Source of the DNA: Mariniphaga sp964398855
GTDB lineage: Bacteria > Bacteroidota > Bacteroidia > Bacteroidales > Prolixibacteraceae
Length of the DNA stretch: 15,261 bases
NCBI GenBank assembly: GCA_964398855.1
Contig: CAYNOQ010000063.1
Location: forward strand, 1 to 15,261
Direction: 5' to 3'
Shown: piece after piece, positions 5,982-13,236 of the stretch
Numbering within the stretch: the stretch's first letter is position 1
How the letters are laid out: every line of letters begins with the position of its first letter
Program-made: the position numbers and the translations under genes
The notes under the pieces: generated by a model
What the model saw: only the letters and a program-made list of their open reading frames with translations
What the model was told of the DNA's origin: nothing
The model's database searches: none

Positions 5982-7694
5982 TCATATTTTTGACGATTTC
6001 TTGCCCGGGAAGTGCTCGTGCCATTCCATCCAGAAATTTTTCAGCTCATTTTTCATCTCCTTATGTAAAGTGAGAATTCCTATCAGGTTGGGCAGGGTCA
6101 TCAGGGCAATGGCAATTCCCGAAAATGTCCATACGATAGTGGTATCGGTGAACGAAGCCAGAAAAAATCCTAATACATATACAATACGAAAGTAAACGAC
6201 ACCCCTGATGCCAAACAGATAAATGATTGCCCGGTCGCCATAATAGGACCAGCTGATGGTTGTGGAAAATGCAAACAGCAACAGTCCTAATGAAACAATA
6301 TATTTACCGTAGCTGCCCATCCAGCTTCTGGAAAAAGCAACATTGGTCAGCGGAGCACTGTGCAGCAGCGAATTTCCGGTGAGCGTGATTCCCTGCTGAA
6401 AAACCGGTTTTCCGGAGCTGAATTCGATTTTTCCGGTAAACGGCTGATTATTTAACCAAACCCGCACTTCTTCGGCAACTGAGCGGGAGTGAATGATTGT
6501 CGGCTGATGCTGAATCACTCCTTCTGACACACCGAAACTACCGGAATATAACGGCAGATTCACTTTTCCTGAAATGAAACCAAACAGTTTTTCCCGGTCT
6601 GCCGGATTGGATTCGTCATATTCATTCTGTAAAACCAGAAGATCGGCTTCCTGAAACCTGTTGGGCAGCTTTTCATTCCACACACCGGAAGAGAGAATCA
6701 CCAAACCGGTGAGCATACAGATAATAATGGTATCAATGAACGGCTCCAACAAGGCAACCAACCCTTCCGAAACCGGTTCATGGGCGCGCGCTGAAGCGTG
6801 GGCTATTGGTGCAGAACCTTGTCCTGCCTCATTGGAGAAAAGCCCGCGGTTCACGCCGCGATTAAAGGCAAATGCAACACTTCCTCCCAGAAAACCGCCG
6901 GCAGCGGCAGTGCCGGTGAAGACGTCGCCAAGAATTGCAATAACCGAAGGAATGATATTTTGATAGTTGTAGCAGATAACTAAAACCGCACCGATAAAAT
7001 AGATGATAGCCATGATGGGTACTAACCGGGAAGTAACCTGTGCAATGCGTTTGATTCCTCCTAAAATGACCAATGCCAGCAAAACAGAGAGAATTGCTCC
7101 GGTGAGCATGTGATTTATTCCGAAAGTTTCAAAAAGTGAGTTTGAAATGCTGTTAATCTGCGGCAGATTTCCCGTTCCGAAAGAACAAATCACAGTTGCG
7201 GTTGCAAAAACACCACCTAAAACGACACCGGTTTTGAGCGGGTTTTTATTTTTACGGGGAATGTTCAGCCTGTTTTTCATGTAGTACATCGGTCCGCCGG
7301 CAATAGTGCCGTCCGTAGTTTTTTCGCGGTATTTGTGTGAAAGTGTAACTTCCACAAACTTTGTAGTCATGCCTACGGCAGCTGTTGCCAGCATCCAGAA
7401 AAGCGCCGCAGGTCCTCCAAGGTGTATGGCAAGCGCTACGCCGGCAATGTTTCCGGTGCCGACAGTTCCCGAAAGGGCAGTAGCCAGAGCCTGAAAATGT
7501 GTGGTGTCGCCCTCATCGCCTTCACGGTCGAATTTTCCCCGGACAATACGGAGTGAATGCCTGAGATAGCGGAATTGTGGAAATTTCAGATATATCGTGA
7601 AAAACAGTCCGGTGCCAAGTAAAATAAGAACAAACCATTGTGAACCGCCGATATAACTGTCTAAAACCGATAAAAAATTGTTTAATTCGTTCAT
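5982..7694 (-). CDS. Sodium:alanine/glycine symporter (AGCS family) with large soluble insert
   Basis: This inner-membrane carrier takes up small neutral amino acids (alanine, glycine) with Na+. Taking ATG 7694, the protein has 570 residues. Family signatures are FQALATALSGTVGTGNIAGVA (68-88), GGPMYYMKNRL (133-143), FNRGVNRGLFSNEAGQGSAPIA (277-298) and the late membrane block AFSTTISWSYYGDRAIIYLFG (475-495). Helices run from about residue 20 to 545. Between LVILSSGVW and the next helix lies a hydrophilic stretch of roughly 105 residues (about 340-445). Classic members of about 450-480 residues have only a short loop there, and this accounts for the greater length. An upstream in-frame ATG at 7745 would add 17 residues (MKLIVILAVYFIKNRPV). 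I prefer 7694 because MNELNNFLSVLDSYIGG matches the usual N-terminus of the family, but the longer form is not excluded. The gene is divergent from the small acidic protein gene. Substrate choice is inferred from the family. Confidence 0.93.
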   Translation of the reverse strand: MNELNNFLSVLDSYIGGSQWFVLILLGTGLFFTIYLKFPQFRYLRHSLRIVRGKFDREGDEGDTTHFQALATALSGTVGTGNIAGVALAIHLGGPAALFWMLATAAVGMTTKFVEVTLSHKYREKTTDGTIAGGPMYYMKNRLNIPRKNKNPLKTGVVLGGVFATATVICSFGTGNLPQINSISNSLFETFGINHMLTGAILSVLLALVILGGIKRIAQVTSRLVPIMAIIYFIGAVLVICYNYQNIIPSVIAILGDVFTGTAAAGGFLGGSVAFAFNRGVNRGLFSNEAGQGSAPIAHASARAHEPVSEGLVALLEPFIDTIIICMLTGLVILSSGVWNEKLPNRFQEADLLVLQNEYDESNPADREKLFGFISGKVNLPLYSGSFGVSEGVIQHQPTIIHSRSVAEEVRVWLNNQPFTGKIEFSSGKPVFQQGITLTGNSLLHSAPLTNVAFSRSWMGSYGKYIVSLGLLLFAFSTTISWSYYGDRAIIYLFGIRGVVYFRIVYVLGFFLASFTDTTIVWTFSGIAIALMTLPNLIGILTLHKEMKNELKNFWMEWHEHFPGKKSSKI

Positions 7695-7778
7695 TACAGG
7701 TCTGTTTTTTATAAAATAAACGGCTAAAATAACAATCAATTTCATAATTTAGCCCCGTAATTTATAAAAGCAAAAATC

Positions 7779-8030
7779 ATGTTGCCAAGATTTCTATTAG
7801 CAGACAACTCCTTAGAGACACCCGATTCCATTTTTGTGGTGCACACCGAAGCGCCCCGTTTCATTATTGAAGCCGACATTGACGACTTTGAAAGTAATCA
7901 GGTGATTCACTGGATTGACGGGGAACCCGGTGATGACGACCTGATAGCCCGGCTGGTGGATGAAGCCGAACAGTTTTTGGAAGATGAGTTTGCAAACGAA
8001 GACTACCTTGACGAGGAAGATGATGAATAG
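7779..8030 (+). CDS. Small acidic conserved hypothetical protein
   Basis: The protein has 83 residues, with no membrane helix and no signal peptide. It starts MLPRFLLADNSLETPDSIFVVHTEAPRF, a compact beta-like segment, and becomes strongly acidic, ending NEDYLDEEDDE. Nearly half of the last 40 residues are Asp or Glu. I recall short Bacteroidales proteins with the same 'MLPRFLLADNS...VVHTE.PRF' beginning and acidic end, none with a known role. The ATG at 7779 is close to the divergent symporter gene, and the leader (TTTATAAAAGCAAAAATC) is A/T-rich without a Shine-Dalgarno. It is followed 101 bp later by the PspC-domain gene on the same strand. The pairing may be functional, but the second gene has its own promoter-like box. 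Confidence 0.72.
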   Translation: MLPRFLLADNSLETPDSIFVVHTEAPRFIIEADIDDFESNQVIHWIDGEPGDDDLIARLVDEAEQFLEDEFANEDYLDEEDDE

Positions 8031-8117
8031 TGCCGGCTGTGTGTCAGCGGTCAGATCGGTATTTTTGGTCTGAAAGATTGAGATGCGGTTTTGTGTGCAA
8101 TGCAACAGACTGTTTCA

Positions 8118-8125
8118 TAAATTTG
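8118..8125 (+). promoter_or_regulatory. Bacteroidota -7 box TAAATTTG before the PspC gene
   Basis: TAAATTTG is an exact TAnnTTTG match ending six bases before the ATG at 8132. A transcript from it would be leaderless or nearly so. A TTG at 8091-8093 is a possible -33 element, but the 24-nt spacing is longer than usual. A second exact match, TATTTTTG at 8060-8067, would give an ordinary leader of about 60 nt. Confidence 0.5.
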
Positions 8126-8131
8126 TATAAT

Positions 8132-8344
8132 ATGGAAATAAAAAGTCAGCCCAAAAAATTATACCGATCGCGTAACAAGATGATCGGTGGTGTACTGGCA
8201 GGATTTGCAGAATATATCTATGCCGACAAAACAGTGGTGCGTTTGCTCTACACGGTTGTCTCCATTCTTTCTGCCGGTTTTCCCGGTTTACTGATTTATC
8301 TTCTCGCCTGGATTATCGTTCCTCTGAAACCTCAGGAGGCTTGA
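8132..8344 (+). CDS. PspC domain-containing small membrane protein
   Basis: The protein has 70 residues, nearly all a single PspC domain. KKLYRSRNKMIGGVLAGFAEYIYADKTVVRLLYTVVSIL (8-46) carries the diagnostic 'L.RS....I.GV..G.A.Y...D.T.VR..' pattern, followed by a hydrophobic helix (about 48-65, FPGLLIYLLAWIIVPL). PspC proteins are inner-membrane components of envelope-stress signalling in Proteobacteria. The isolated Bacteroidota versions have no proven role, so stress sensing here is inference. The ATG at 8132 is preferred over a GTG at 8030 because the upstream 34 codons have no protein-like sense and the PspC domain starts here. The 3' end overlaps the convergent EamA gene by 32 bp. Confidence 0.88.
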   Translation: MEIKSQPKKLYRSRNKMIGGVLAGFAEYIYADKTVVRLLYTVVSILSAGFPGLLIYLLAWIIVPLKPQEA

Positions 8345-9242
8345 TCTTTTTGCTTTTTCTCACCACAAGAAAAGCGCCCGACAAAACGAGAGCCGCACCT
8401 AACAGGGTGATAGGTGTCATACGCTCGTGGTCAATCCACTTGACGTCAGCATGGGTGAGAATTCCCATGATAATAAAGGTGATAATGGGATTCACAAAGA
8501 TAATTACGCTGACTCTGCTTGCTTCAATCAACCGCAGCGATTCTGCCAGCGTGCTGTAGGAAATCAGCGTGTTTGCACCGAGAAAAAGAAGCAGAAGCCA
8601 CCAGCTCCAATGCAATTGAAACAGCGGCGACAAATTTATAAAAGGCAGATAAATGAGCGTTGGAAAGCCAAACAGGAAAATATTCAGTATAGATGAAGAG
8701 TAGCTTTTTACCAATATTTTCTGAAAAATGGCATAGCCCGTCCATGCAACTGCGCCACTTAAAGTGAGCAGAATTCCAAGGTTATATCTATTCTTTTCAT
8801 CGAAAAATCCCATCAGCTGGTCTCCGTAGAAAAAGCCAAACCCGGCTATGGCAACCAAAAATCCGAGCCATTGCACACCGGTAAATTTTTCCTTGAAAAA
8901 CAGAAATCCGGACAAAGCCAGCAGCATGGGACCCGCCTGAATAAAAAGCTGGGCATTGTTGGGGGTGGTGTAGTGCACACCAAGCATGAATCCCAGATAG
9001 TTCCACGAAAGCAATATCGCTGCAAAAATGAGCAGTAAAGGCGGTTTCAACAACGCTTTCAGCGATGCGGGACGCACATAAAGCTGCCACGCAAGGAGTG
9101 CGGCAAAAGCGATAAAAAAACGAAACCAAACCACCGTAACAGGTTCCACAACGCGGACTGCCATTTTCAGTGCAATGGCAAGCAGTCCCCAGAAAAAAGC
9201 GGTAATGGCTGCGTAAAAAACTCCTTTTGCTTGATCAGACAT
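8313..9242 (-). CDS. EamA-family (drug/metabolite transporter superfamily) permease
   Basis: The protein has 309 residues arranged as two repeated EamA units (about 9-138 and 153-292), each with five predicted membrane helices, the usual ten-helix plan. Typical points are the N-terminal AAITAFFWGLLAIALKMA, the WFRFFIAFAALLAW helix, NYLGFMLGVHYTTPNNAQLF before helix 4, and in the second half SLRLIEASRVSVIIFVNPIITFIIMG. The C-terminus is basic (RKSKKIKPPEVSEER), consistent with a cytoplasmic end. Family members export metabolites or amino acids; the substrate cannot be told from sequence. The ATG lies 23 bp after the pheT stop on the same strand, with no promoter-like box in between, so it is probably transcribed with pheT. 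The last 32 bp overlap the end of the PspC gene on the other strand. Confidence 0.9.
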   Translation of the reverse strand: MSDQAKGVFYAAITAFFWGLLAIALKMAVRVVEPVTVVWFRFFIAFAALLAWQLYVRPASLKALLKPPLLLIFAAILLSWNYLGFMLGVHYTTPNNAQLFIQAGPMLLALSGFLFFKEKFTGVQWLGFLVAIAGFGFFYGDQLMGFFDEKNRYNLGILLTLSGAVAWTGYAIFQKILVKSYSSSILNIFLFGFPTLIYLPFINLSPLFQLHWSWWLLLLFLGANTLISYSTLAESLRLIEASRVSVIIFVNPIITFIIMGILTHADVKWIDHERMTPITLLGAALVLSGAFLVVRKSKKIKPPEVSEER

Positions 9243-9265
9243 CAGAATGAAATCGTTTGCAAATG

Positions 9266-11716
9266 CTATTTGCGCAGTTCAGCCCCCAATTCGCGATCAA
9301 ATGCAGCAATCAGCCTTTGCATGGTCTTATCTATCTGATTGTCGGTGAGGGTTCGTGCAGTATCTCGAAGCGTAAATTTTACGGCATAAGATTTTTTCCC
9401 TTCGGGAATGCCCCTGCCTTCGTAAACGTCAAAAAGAGCTACATCGTTCAGAATTTTCCGTTCGGTTTTGAACGCCAGCTCTTCAATTTGCTGAAATTTA
9501 ACTTGCTTGTCCATCACCAAAGCCAGGTCGCGGCGCACTGACGGGAATCTGCTCAGTTCTGCAAAAACAGTTTTATGCTGTGTGCGCTTCCGCATCAGCT
9601 CATTCCAGTTAAAATCAGCATAATATACAGGCTGTTCAATGTCAAATTTTTTCAGAAATTTTGAAGATACAATTCCTGTTTCGAGTACGATTCTGTTGTT
9701 TTCCGCGTAGTTTAATCCCTCAGAAAACAGTTCGTTCCGGCTTTCGGTAATGCGAAGTTTATTCAGGCTGAAACCCATTCGTTTCAAAATATTTTCGGCA
9801 ACCGATTTTATCTGAAAAAATGAGCCGGGAAGCTGTTCTCCGGTCCAACTTTCGGCAGATTTTGCTCCGGTGATGAACAGCGCAAGGCGTTCTTCTTCGC
9901 GATAACCCGGCACCGGCTGCTCCTTCTCATCTTCTCCGTAGAAATAGCAATTTCCAAATTCGTATAAACGCAGGTCCCTGTTCTGTCGGTTGACATTTCG
10001 CTCAATGCACTCCAAACCGCCAAAGAGTAGCGTCTGCCGCATTCCATTCAGGTCGGCACTCAGGGGATTCAGCAGTTTCACGGTTTTCCCTGCATCATAC
10101 TGAGCCAGTCCATCATAGTAACCCGCTTTGGTCAGTGAGTTTGACCAGATTTCATTAAAACCCTGTGACGAGAGCATCTCAGAAATCAGATTCCGTATTT
10201 GCGTAGGATCGGGCTGAGGCGCATATTGCAATGACGATTTCACAACTGTTGGAATTTTCACGTTGTTGTAGCCGTATATCCGCAAAATTTCCTCAACTAC
10301 ATCCGCTTCGCGCCTGACATCCACACGATAGGGCGGAACCGATAACGATAAACCGGTATCGGTTTCGTTCTCAATTTCAATCTCCAATGAGGTGAGTATT
10401 CCTTTTATGGTCTCTTTTCCCAAATCTTTTCCAATGAGCCGTGCAATGTTTTTATAGCTTACATCCACTTTGAAAAACTTTGCAGGTCGTGGATATACGT
10501 CCACAATTTCTGATGAAATTGTTCCACCGGCTATCTCTCTAATAAGCAATGCAGCACGTTTCAGTGCATAAATTACACCGTTGGGGTCGATGCCCCGCTC
10601 AAACCTAAAAGATGCGTCTGTGTGCAACCCGTGATGGCGCGCTGTTTTGCGTATAAATACCGGATCAAACCAGGCGCTTTCAAGAAAAATATTTTTAGTG
10701 GTTTCCTTCACTCCCGACTCAATTCCGCCAAAAATTCCACCAATACACATGGGGTCTTTAGTGCTGCAAATCATCAGGTCGGTTGACTGAAGTTTGCGCT
10801 CCACACTGTCGAGAGTTATGAACGGGGTTCCTTCGGGGAGGGTTTGCACTACAACCTTGCCGCCGGTAATTTCATCGGCATCGAAAGCGTGAAGCGGTTG
10901 CCCGGTTTCAAACAGCACATAATTGGTGATGTCCACCACATTGTTGATGGGGGAAAGCCCGATCACTTTCAGTCTTTGCCGGAGCCAGTCGGGCGACTCC
11001 TTCACTTCAACTCCCGAAATGGTTACGCCGGTGTAGCGCGGGCAGGCTTCCGGATTTTTTATTTCCACCGGAATCTCCAGGTTGTGGTTGTCAGGTTTGA
11101 AGTTATCTACCGGAATCCGCTTGTAAATAGTCGGCTTTTCTTTATTCAGAAATGCTGCAAGGTCACGCGCAACACCAATATGCGAGGCGCCGTCTATCCG
11201 GTTGGGAGTCAGATCGATTTCAATTGCCCAGTCGGGACTGATATTGTAAAACTCTTTCGCCGCCATGCCGGTTTTTGTTTCAGGTGGCAAAACGATGATT
11301 CCATCGTGATTGGTTCCAATTCCGATTTCATCTTCGGCACAAATCATTCCTTCGGAAACCTCACCGCGTATTTTGGCTTTTTTTAGCGTAACTTCCTTAT
11401 CATCAAGGTAGAGCGTGGCGCCAACGGGCGCCACAACAACTTTTTGCCCTGCTGCCACATTGGGAGCACCGCAAACGATATTCAGCAATTCTCCCGTGCC
11501 GGTGTCAACGGTGGTTTTGCTCAGATGATCGGAATTGGGATGTTTTTCACAGGTAACAACTTCACCAATCACAAGTCCCTCCATCCCGCCTTTCACGGAA
11601 TCTACCTGCTCTATGCCGGCAACTTCAAGACCGGTTTGTGTCAGTATCTCAGCGACTTTCTCCGGTGAAAGATCAATATCTATATATTCCTTTAACCAGT
11701 TATAGGAAATTTTCAT
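9266..11716 (-). CDS. pheT: Phenylalanine--tRNA ligase beta subunit
   Basis: This is the beta chain of the cytoplasmic alpha2beta2 phenylalanyl-tRNA synthetase, which charges tRNA-Phe and edits mischarged Tyr. All expected domains are present in 816 residues, the normal length for Bacteroidota: the N-terminal helix-strand unit MKISYNWLKEYIDI; an EMAP-II-like tRNA-binding domain (about 42-150, with HPNSDHLSKTTVDTG, NIVCGAPNV and IRGEVSEGMICAEDEIG); the B3/B4 editing domain (about 215-400, with INNVVDITNYVLFETGQPLH); the B5 domain (about 410-480, ADVVEEILRIYGYNNV); the catalytic-like fold; and the C-terminal ferredoxin-like anticodon-binding domain (about 722-816, FPSVRRDLALVMD to the end). No frameshift or lost block was seen. 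The ATG at 11716 begins the canonical N-terminus. pheS is not adjacent within this window, so the two subunit genes appear unlinked here. The EamA gene follows closely. Confidence 0.97.
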   Translation of the reverse strand: MKISYNWLKEYIDIDLSPEKVAEILTQTGLEVAGIEQVDSVKGGMEGLVIGEVVTCEKHPNSDHLSKTTVDTGTGELLNIVCGAPNVAAGQKVVVAPVGATLYLDDKEVTLKKAKIRGEVSEGMICAEDEIGIGTNHDGIIVLPPETKTGMAAKEFYNISPDWAIEIDLTPNRIDGASHIGVARDLAAFLNKEKPTIYKRIPVDNFKPDNHNLEIPVEIKNPEACPRYTGVTISGVEVKESPDWLRQRLKVIGLSPINNVVDITNYVLFETGQPLHAFDADEITGGKVVVQTLPEGTPFITLDSVERKLQSTDLMICSTKDPMCIGGIFGGIESGVKETTKNIFLESAWFDPVFIRKTARHHGLHTDASFRFERGIDPNGVIYALKRAALLIREIAGGTISSEIVDVYPRPAKFFKVDVSYKNIARLIGKDLGKETIKGILTSLEIEIENETDTGLSLSVPPYRVDVRREADVVEEILRIYGYNNVKIPTVVKSSLQYAPQPDPTQIRNLISEMLSSQGFNEIWSNSLTKAGYYDGLAQYDAGKTVKLLNPLSADLNGMRQTLLFGGLECIERNVNRQNRDLRLYEFGNCYFYGEDEKEQPVPGYREEERLALFITGAKSAESWTGEQLPGSFFQIKSVAENILKRMGFSLNKLRITESRNELFSEGLNYAENNRIVLETGIVSSKFLKKFDIEQPVYYADFNWNELMRKRTQHKTVFAELSRFPSVRRDLALVMDKQVKFQQIEELAFKTERKILNDVALFDVYEGRGIPEGKKSYAVKFTLRDTARTLTDNQIDKTMQRLIAAFDRELGAELRK

Positions 11717-11748
11717 TTTTTCTAATGATTTTCAATTTTATGAATCCC

Positions 11749-11756
11749 CAAAAATA
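11749..11756 (-). promoter_or_regulatory. Bacteroidota -7 box TATTTTTG for pheT
   Basis: The minus strand reads TATTTTTG, an exact TAnnTTTG match, 32 bp upstream of the pheT ATG, giving a normal short leader of about 25 nt. No convincing -33 TTG was seen. It is likely to drive pheT and the following EamA gene. Confidence 0.5.
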
Positions 11757-11856
11757 GAGATTTTATATCATACGCCGGAAACTTGCCCGATTTTATTCGG
11801 GAATCTGAATTTAATCTCAACGTTTTCTCAAAGAAATTTATAGCGAATGAACATCT

Positions 11857-11870
11857 GCCTGCCGGCAGGC
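11857..11870. repeat. 14-bp perfect palindrome GCCTGCCGGCAGGC
   Basis: This is a self-complementary 14-mer in the 289-bp gene-free spacer between the glycosyltransferase 3' end and the pheT promoter. The spacer also holds a 5-bp stem CCCGA/TCGGG (11786-11801) and nothing else recognisable. From memory, CCTGCCGGCAGG-type palindromes recur as dispersed repeats in many genomes. On the glycosyltransferase strand no T-run follows, so it is not a clear terminator. Confidence 0.6.
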
Positions 11871-12005
11871 TTCCCCAAGGGAGATGAGCCTCTATCAGCC
11901 CATTACCAACTCAAGGTTCGTTTTGAATGCAACAAGGGGGAGTTAGAGTGGACTTTCCCAAAAAACCTTACGTTTTGATACTAATCGTCTCAAACCTAAT
12001 TCTTG

Positions 12006-12962
12006 CTACTTCTCTGCTGATAAAGCTTTTGTAGTTACAACCCGTTTCACCCGGAAAGGCTTTTTTTGCTGCGATTCAAAATAGGTGCGCATTTGCAGTT
12101 CGGCAATTATTCCGATGGTAACAAACTGGATACCACCCATTACTAACAGAATGCCAAGTAAAAGCAGTGGTTTGCCCCATATATCCTGTCCCAGAATCTT
12201 CAGCACCAGCATATAAAGGTTAATCAGAACACCGATTCCTAAAGTTGCAATTCCCAATCCCCCGAAAAAGTGCATGGGGCGTTGCAGGTATTTTTTAAAG
12301 AAAAGCATAAGCAGCAGATCGCTCATCACTTTTGTGGTGCGGCTCAGGTTGTATTTGGAGGTGCCGAATTCGCGCGGACGATGATTAACATCAATCTGAG
12401 TGAAACGTGTGGCGCCTTCCAGTGTGATTAATACCGGAATAAAGCGGTGTAATTCACCGTAAATATGAATACTCTTAATGGTTTCGCGGGTGAAAATTTT
12501 GAGCGTGCAGCCTAAATCCTTCATGTGGGTTCCGGTAGATTTACGGATCATGTAATTTGCAATTTTAGAAGGAACTTTCCGTAAAAACATGCCGTCTTTT
12601 CGGTTTGCACGAATGCCGGCAACCATATCCCAGCCTTCGGTTTCCATCATTTTCAGCATCCCCGGAATGTCCGCTGGATCATTTTGCAGGTCGCCGTCAA
12701 TAAGCGCCACAAACTCACCCGCTGTCTGATCGATACCTGCCTGAAGCGCAGAGCTTTGCCCATAATTCCGTTTTAGTTCTACCAAAAGGAAGCGTTCGTC
12801 ATTAATTTTCAGAATTTCCGATTTTGTGCCGTCGGTTGAGCCGTCGTCAACAAAAATTGCTTCGTAATCAATTCCGGAAAGCGCTTTTTGAATCTGTTCC
12901 GACAGCGGTTTGATATTTGGCTCTTCGTTGTAAACACAGACTACCAGTGAGAGTTTTTTCAT
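12006..12962 (-). CDS. Family 2 glycosyltransferase, polyprenyl-phosphate sugar transferase type (DPM1/GtrB-like)
   Basis: The protein has 318 residues. A GT-A catalytic domain (1-215) is followed by two membrane helices (about 232-254 and 265-288) and a basic tail. Visible motifs are VVCVYNEEPNI (7-17), EAIFVDDGSTDGT (34-46, nucleotide-sugar aspartates), LKRNYGQSSALQAGID (63-78), the metal-binding DGD at 89-91 within LIDGDLQNDP, KDLGCTLKIF (148-157) and PREFGTSKYN (196-205) ahead of the helices. This order is typical of enzymes that move a sugar from a nucleotide donor onto a polyprenyl phosphate at the cytoplasmic face, such as DPM1, GtrB and ArnC. The lipid-linked sugar then feeds glycan or lipid A modification. 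The exact sugar cannot be inferred. No flippase or acceptor transferase gene adjoins it. The ATG at 12962 starts the canonical KKLSLVVCVYNEE. It is divergent from the CotH-like gene. Confidence 0.92.
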   Translation of the reverse strand: MKKLSLVVCVYNEEPNIKPLSEQIQKALSGIDYEAIFVDDGSTDGTKSEILKINDERFLLVELKRNYGQSSALQAGIDQTAGEFVALIDGDLQNDPADIPGMLKMMETEGWDMVAGIRANRKDGMFLRKVPSKIANYMIRKSTGTHMKDLGCTLKIFTRETIKSIHIYGELHRFIPVLITLEGATRFTQIDVNHRPREFGTSKYNLSRTTKVMSDLLLMLFFKKYLQRPMHFFGGLGIATLGIGVLINLYMLVLKILGQDIWGKPLLLLGILLVMGGIQFVTIGIIAELQMRTYFESQQKKPFRVKRVVTTKALSAEK

Positions 12963-13002
12963 TGTTGCCTAAAATTGGTTGACACCTTAACTTTAAATTT
13001 TG

Positions 13003-13010
13003 CAAAGGTA
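13003..13010 (-). promoter_or_regulatory. Bacteroidota -7 box TACCTTTG for the glycosyltransferase gene
   Basis: The minus strand reads TACCTTTG, an exact TAnnTTTG match, 40 bp upstream of the ATG at 12962, giving a leader of about 35 nt. No -33 TTG at 19-21 nt spacing was seen. Confidence 0.55.
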
Positions 13011-13199
13011 AACAATCTGCCCGAGTTAATTGGTGTAACTTTTCAGGGGCGATTTTCAGGAGGGAGAGCGCTTATTCAATGTAAATGTAGTTCATTGAAG
13101 AAATTTTAAAAACAGAATAAATAGTTGTATGTTAAAACGATAAAGGTTAAAATTCAGTTTTGAGCGAAAAATAAATTTTTATAGCGCGGTTCATTTCTC

Positions 13200-13207
13200 T
13201 ATATTTG
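13200..13207 (+). promoter_or_regulatory. Bacteroidota -7 box TATATTTG for the CotH-like gene
   Basis: TATATTTG is an exact TAnnTTTG match, followed by CAC and 29 bp upstream of the ATG at 13237. The upstream 40 bp are A/T-rich. No properly spaced TTG is present. It is the more convincing of the two divergent promoters in this 274-bp interval. Confidence 0.6.
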
Positions 13208-13236
13208 CACGTATTCAACAGAAAAACCAAAAATTG

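Noticed and set aside
8030..8131. GTG-initiated extension of the PspC gene
   Set aside because: The extra 34 codons contain no PspC-like sequence and would place the start on the stop codon of the preceding gene; the ATG at 8132 begins just before the domain and after a promoter-like box.
10844..11386. A 180-codon open frame on the + strand inside pheT
   Set aside because: It lies fully antisense to the conserved tRNA-binding and B3/B4 region of PheT and its translation shows no family signature; it is a shadow of that coding sequence.
5905..11990. Possible shared element between the two spacers containing TTGATACT (about 5918 and 11977)
   Set aside because: The common core is too short to separate from chance, though both lie just beyond minus-strand gene ends.
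13234..13236. TTG start for the CotH-like protein
   Set aside because: An ATG follows directly at 13237 and gives the same signal peptide.
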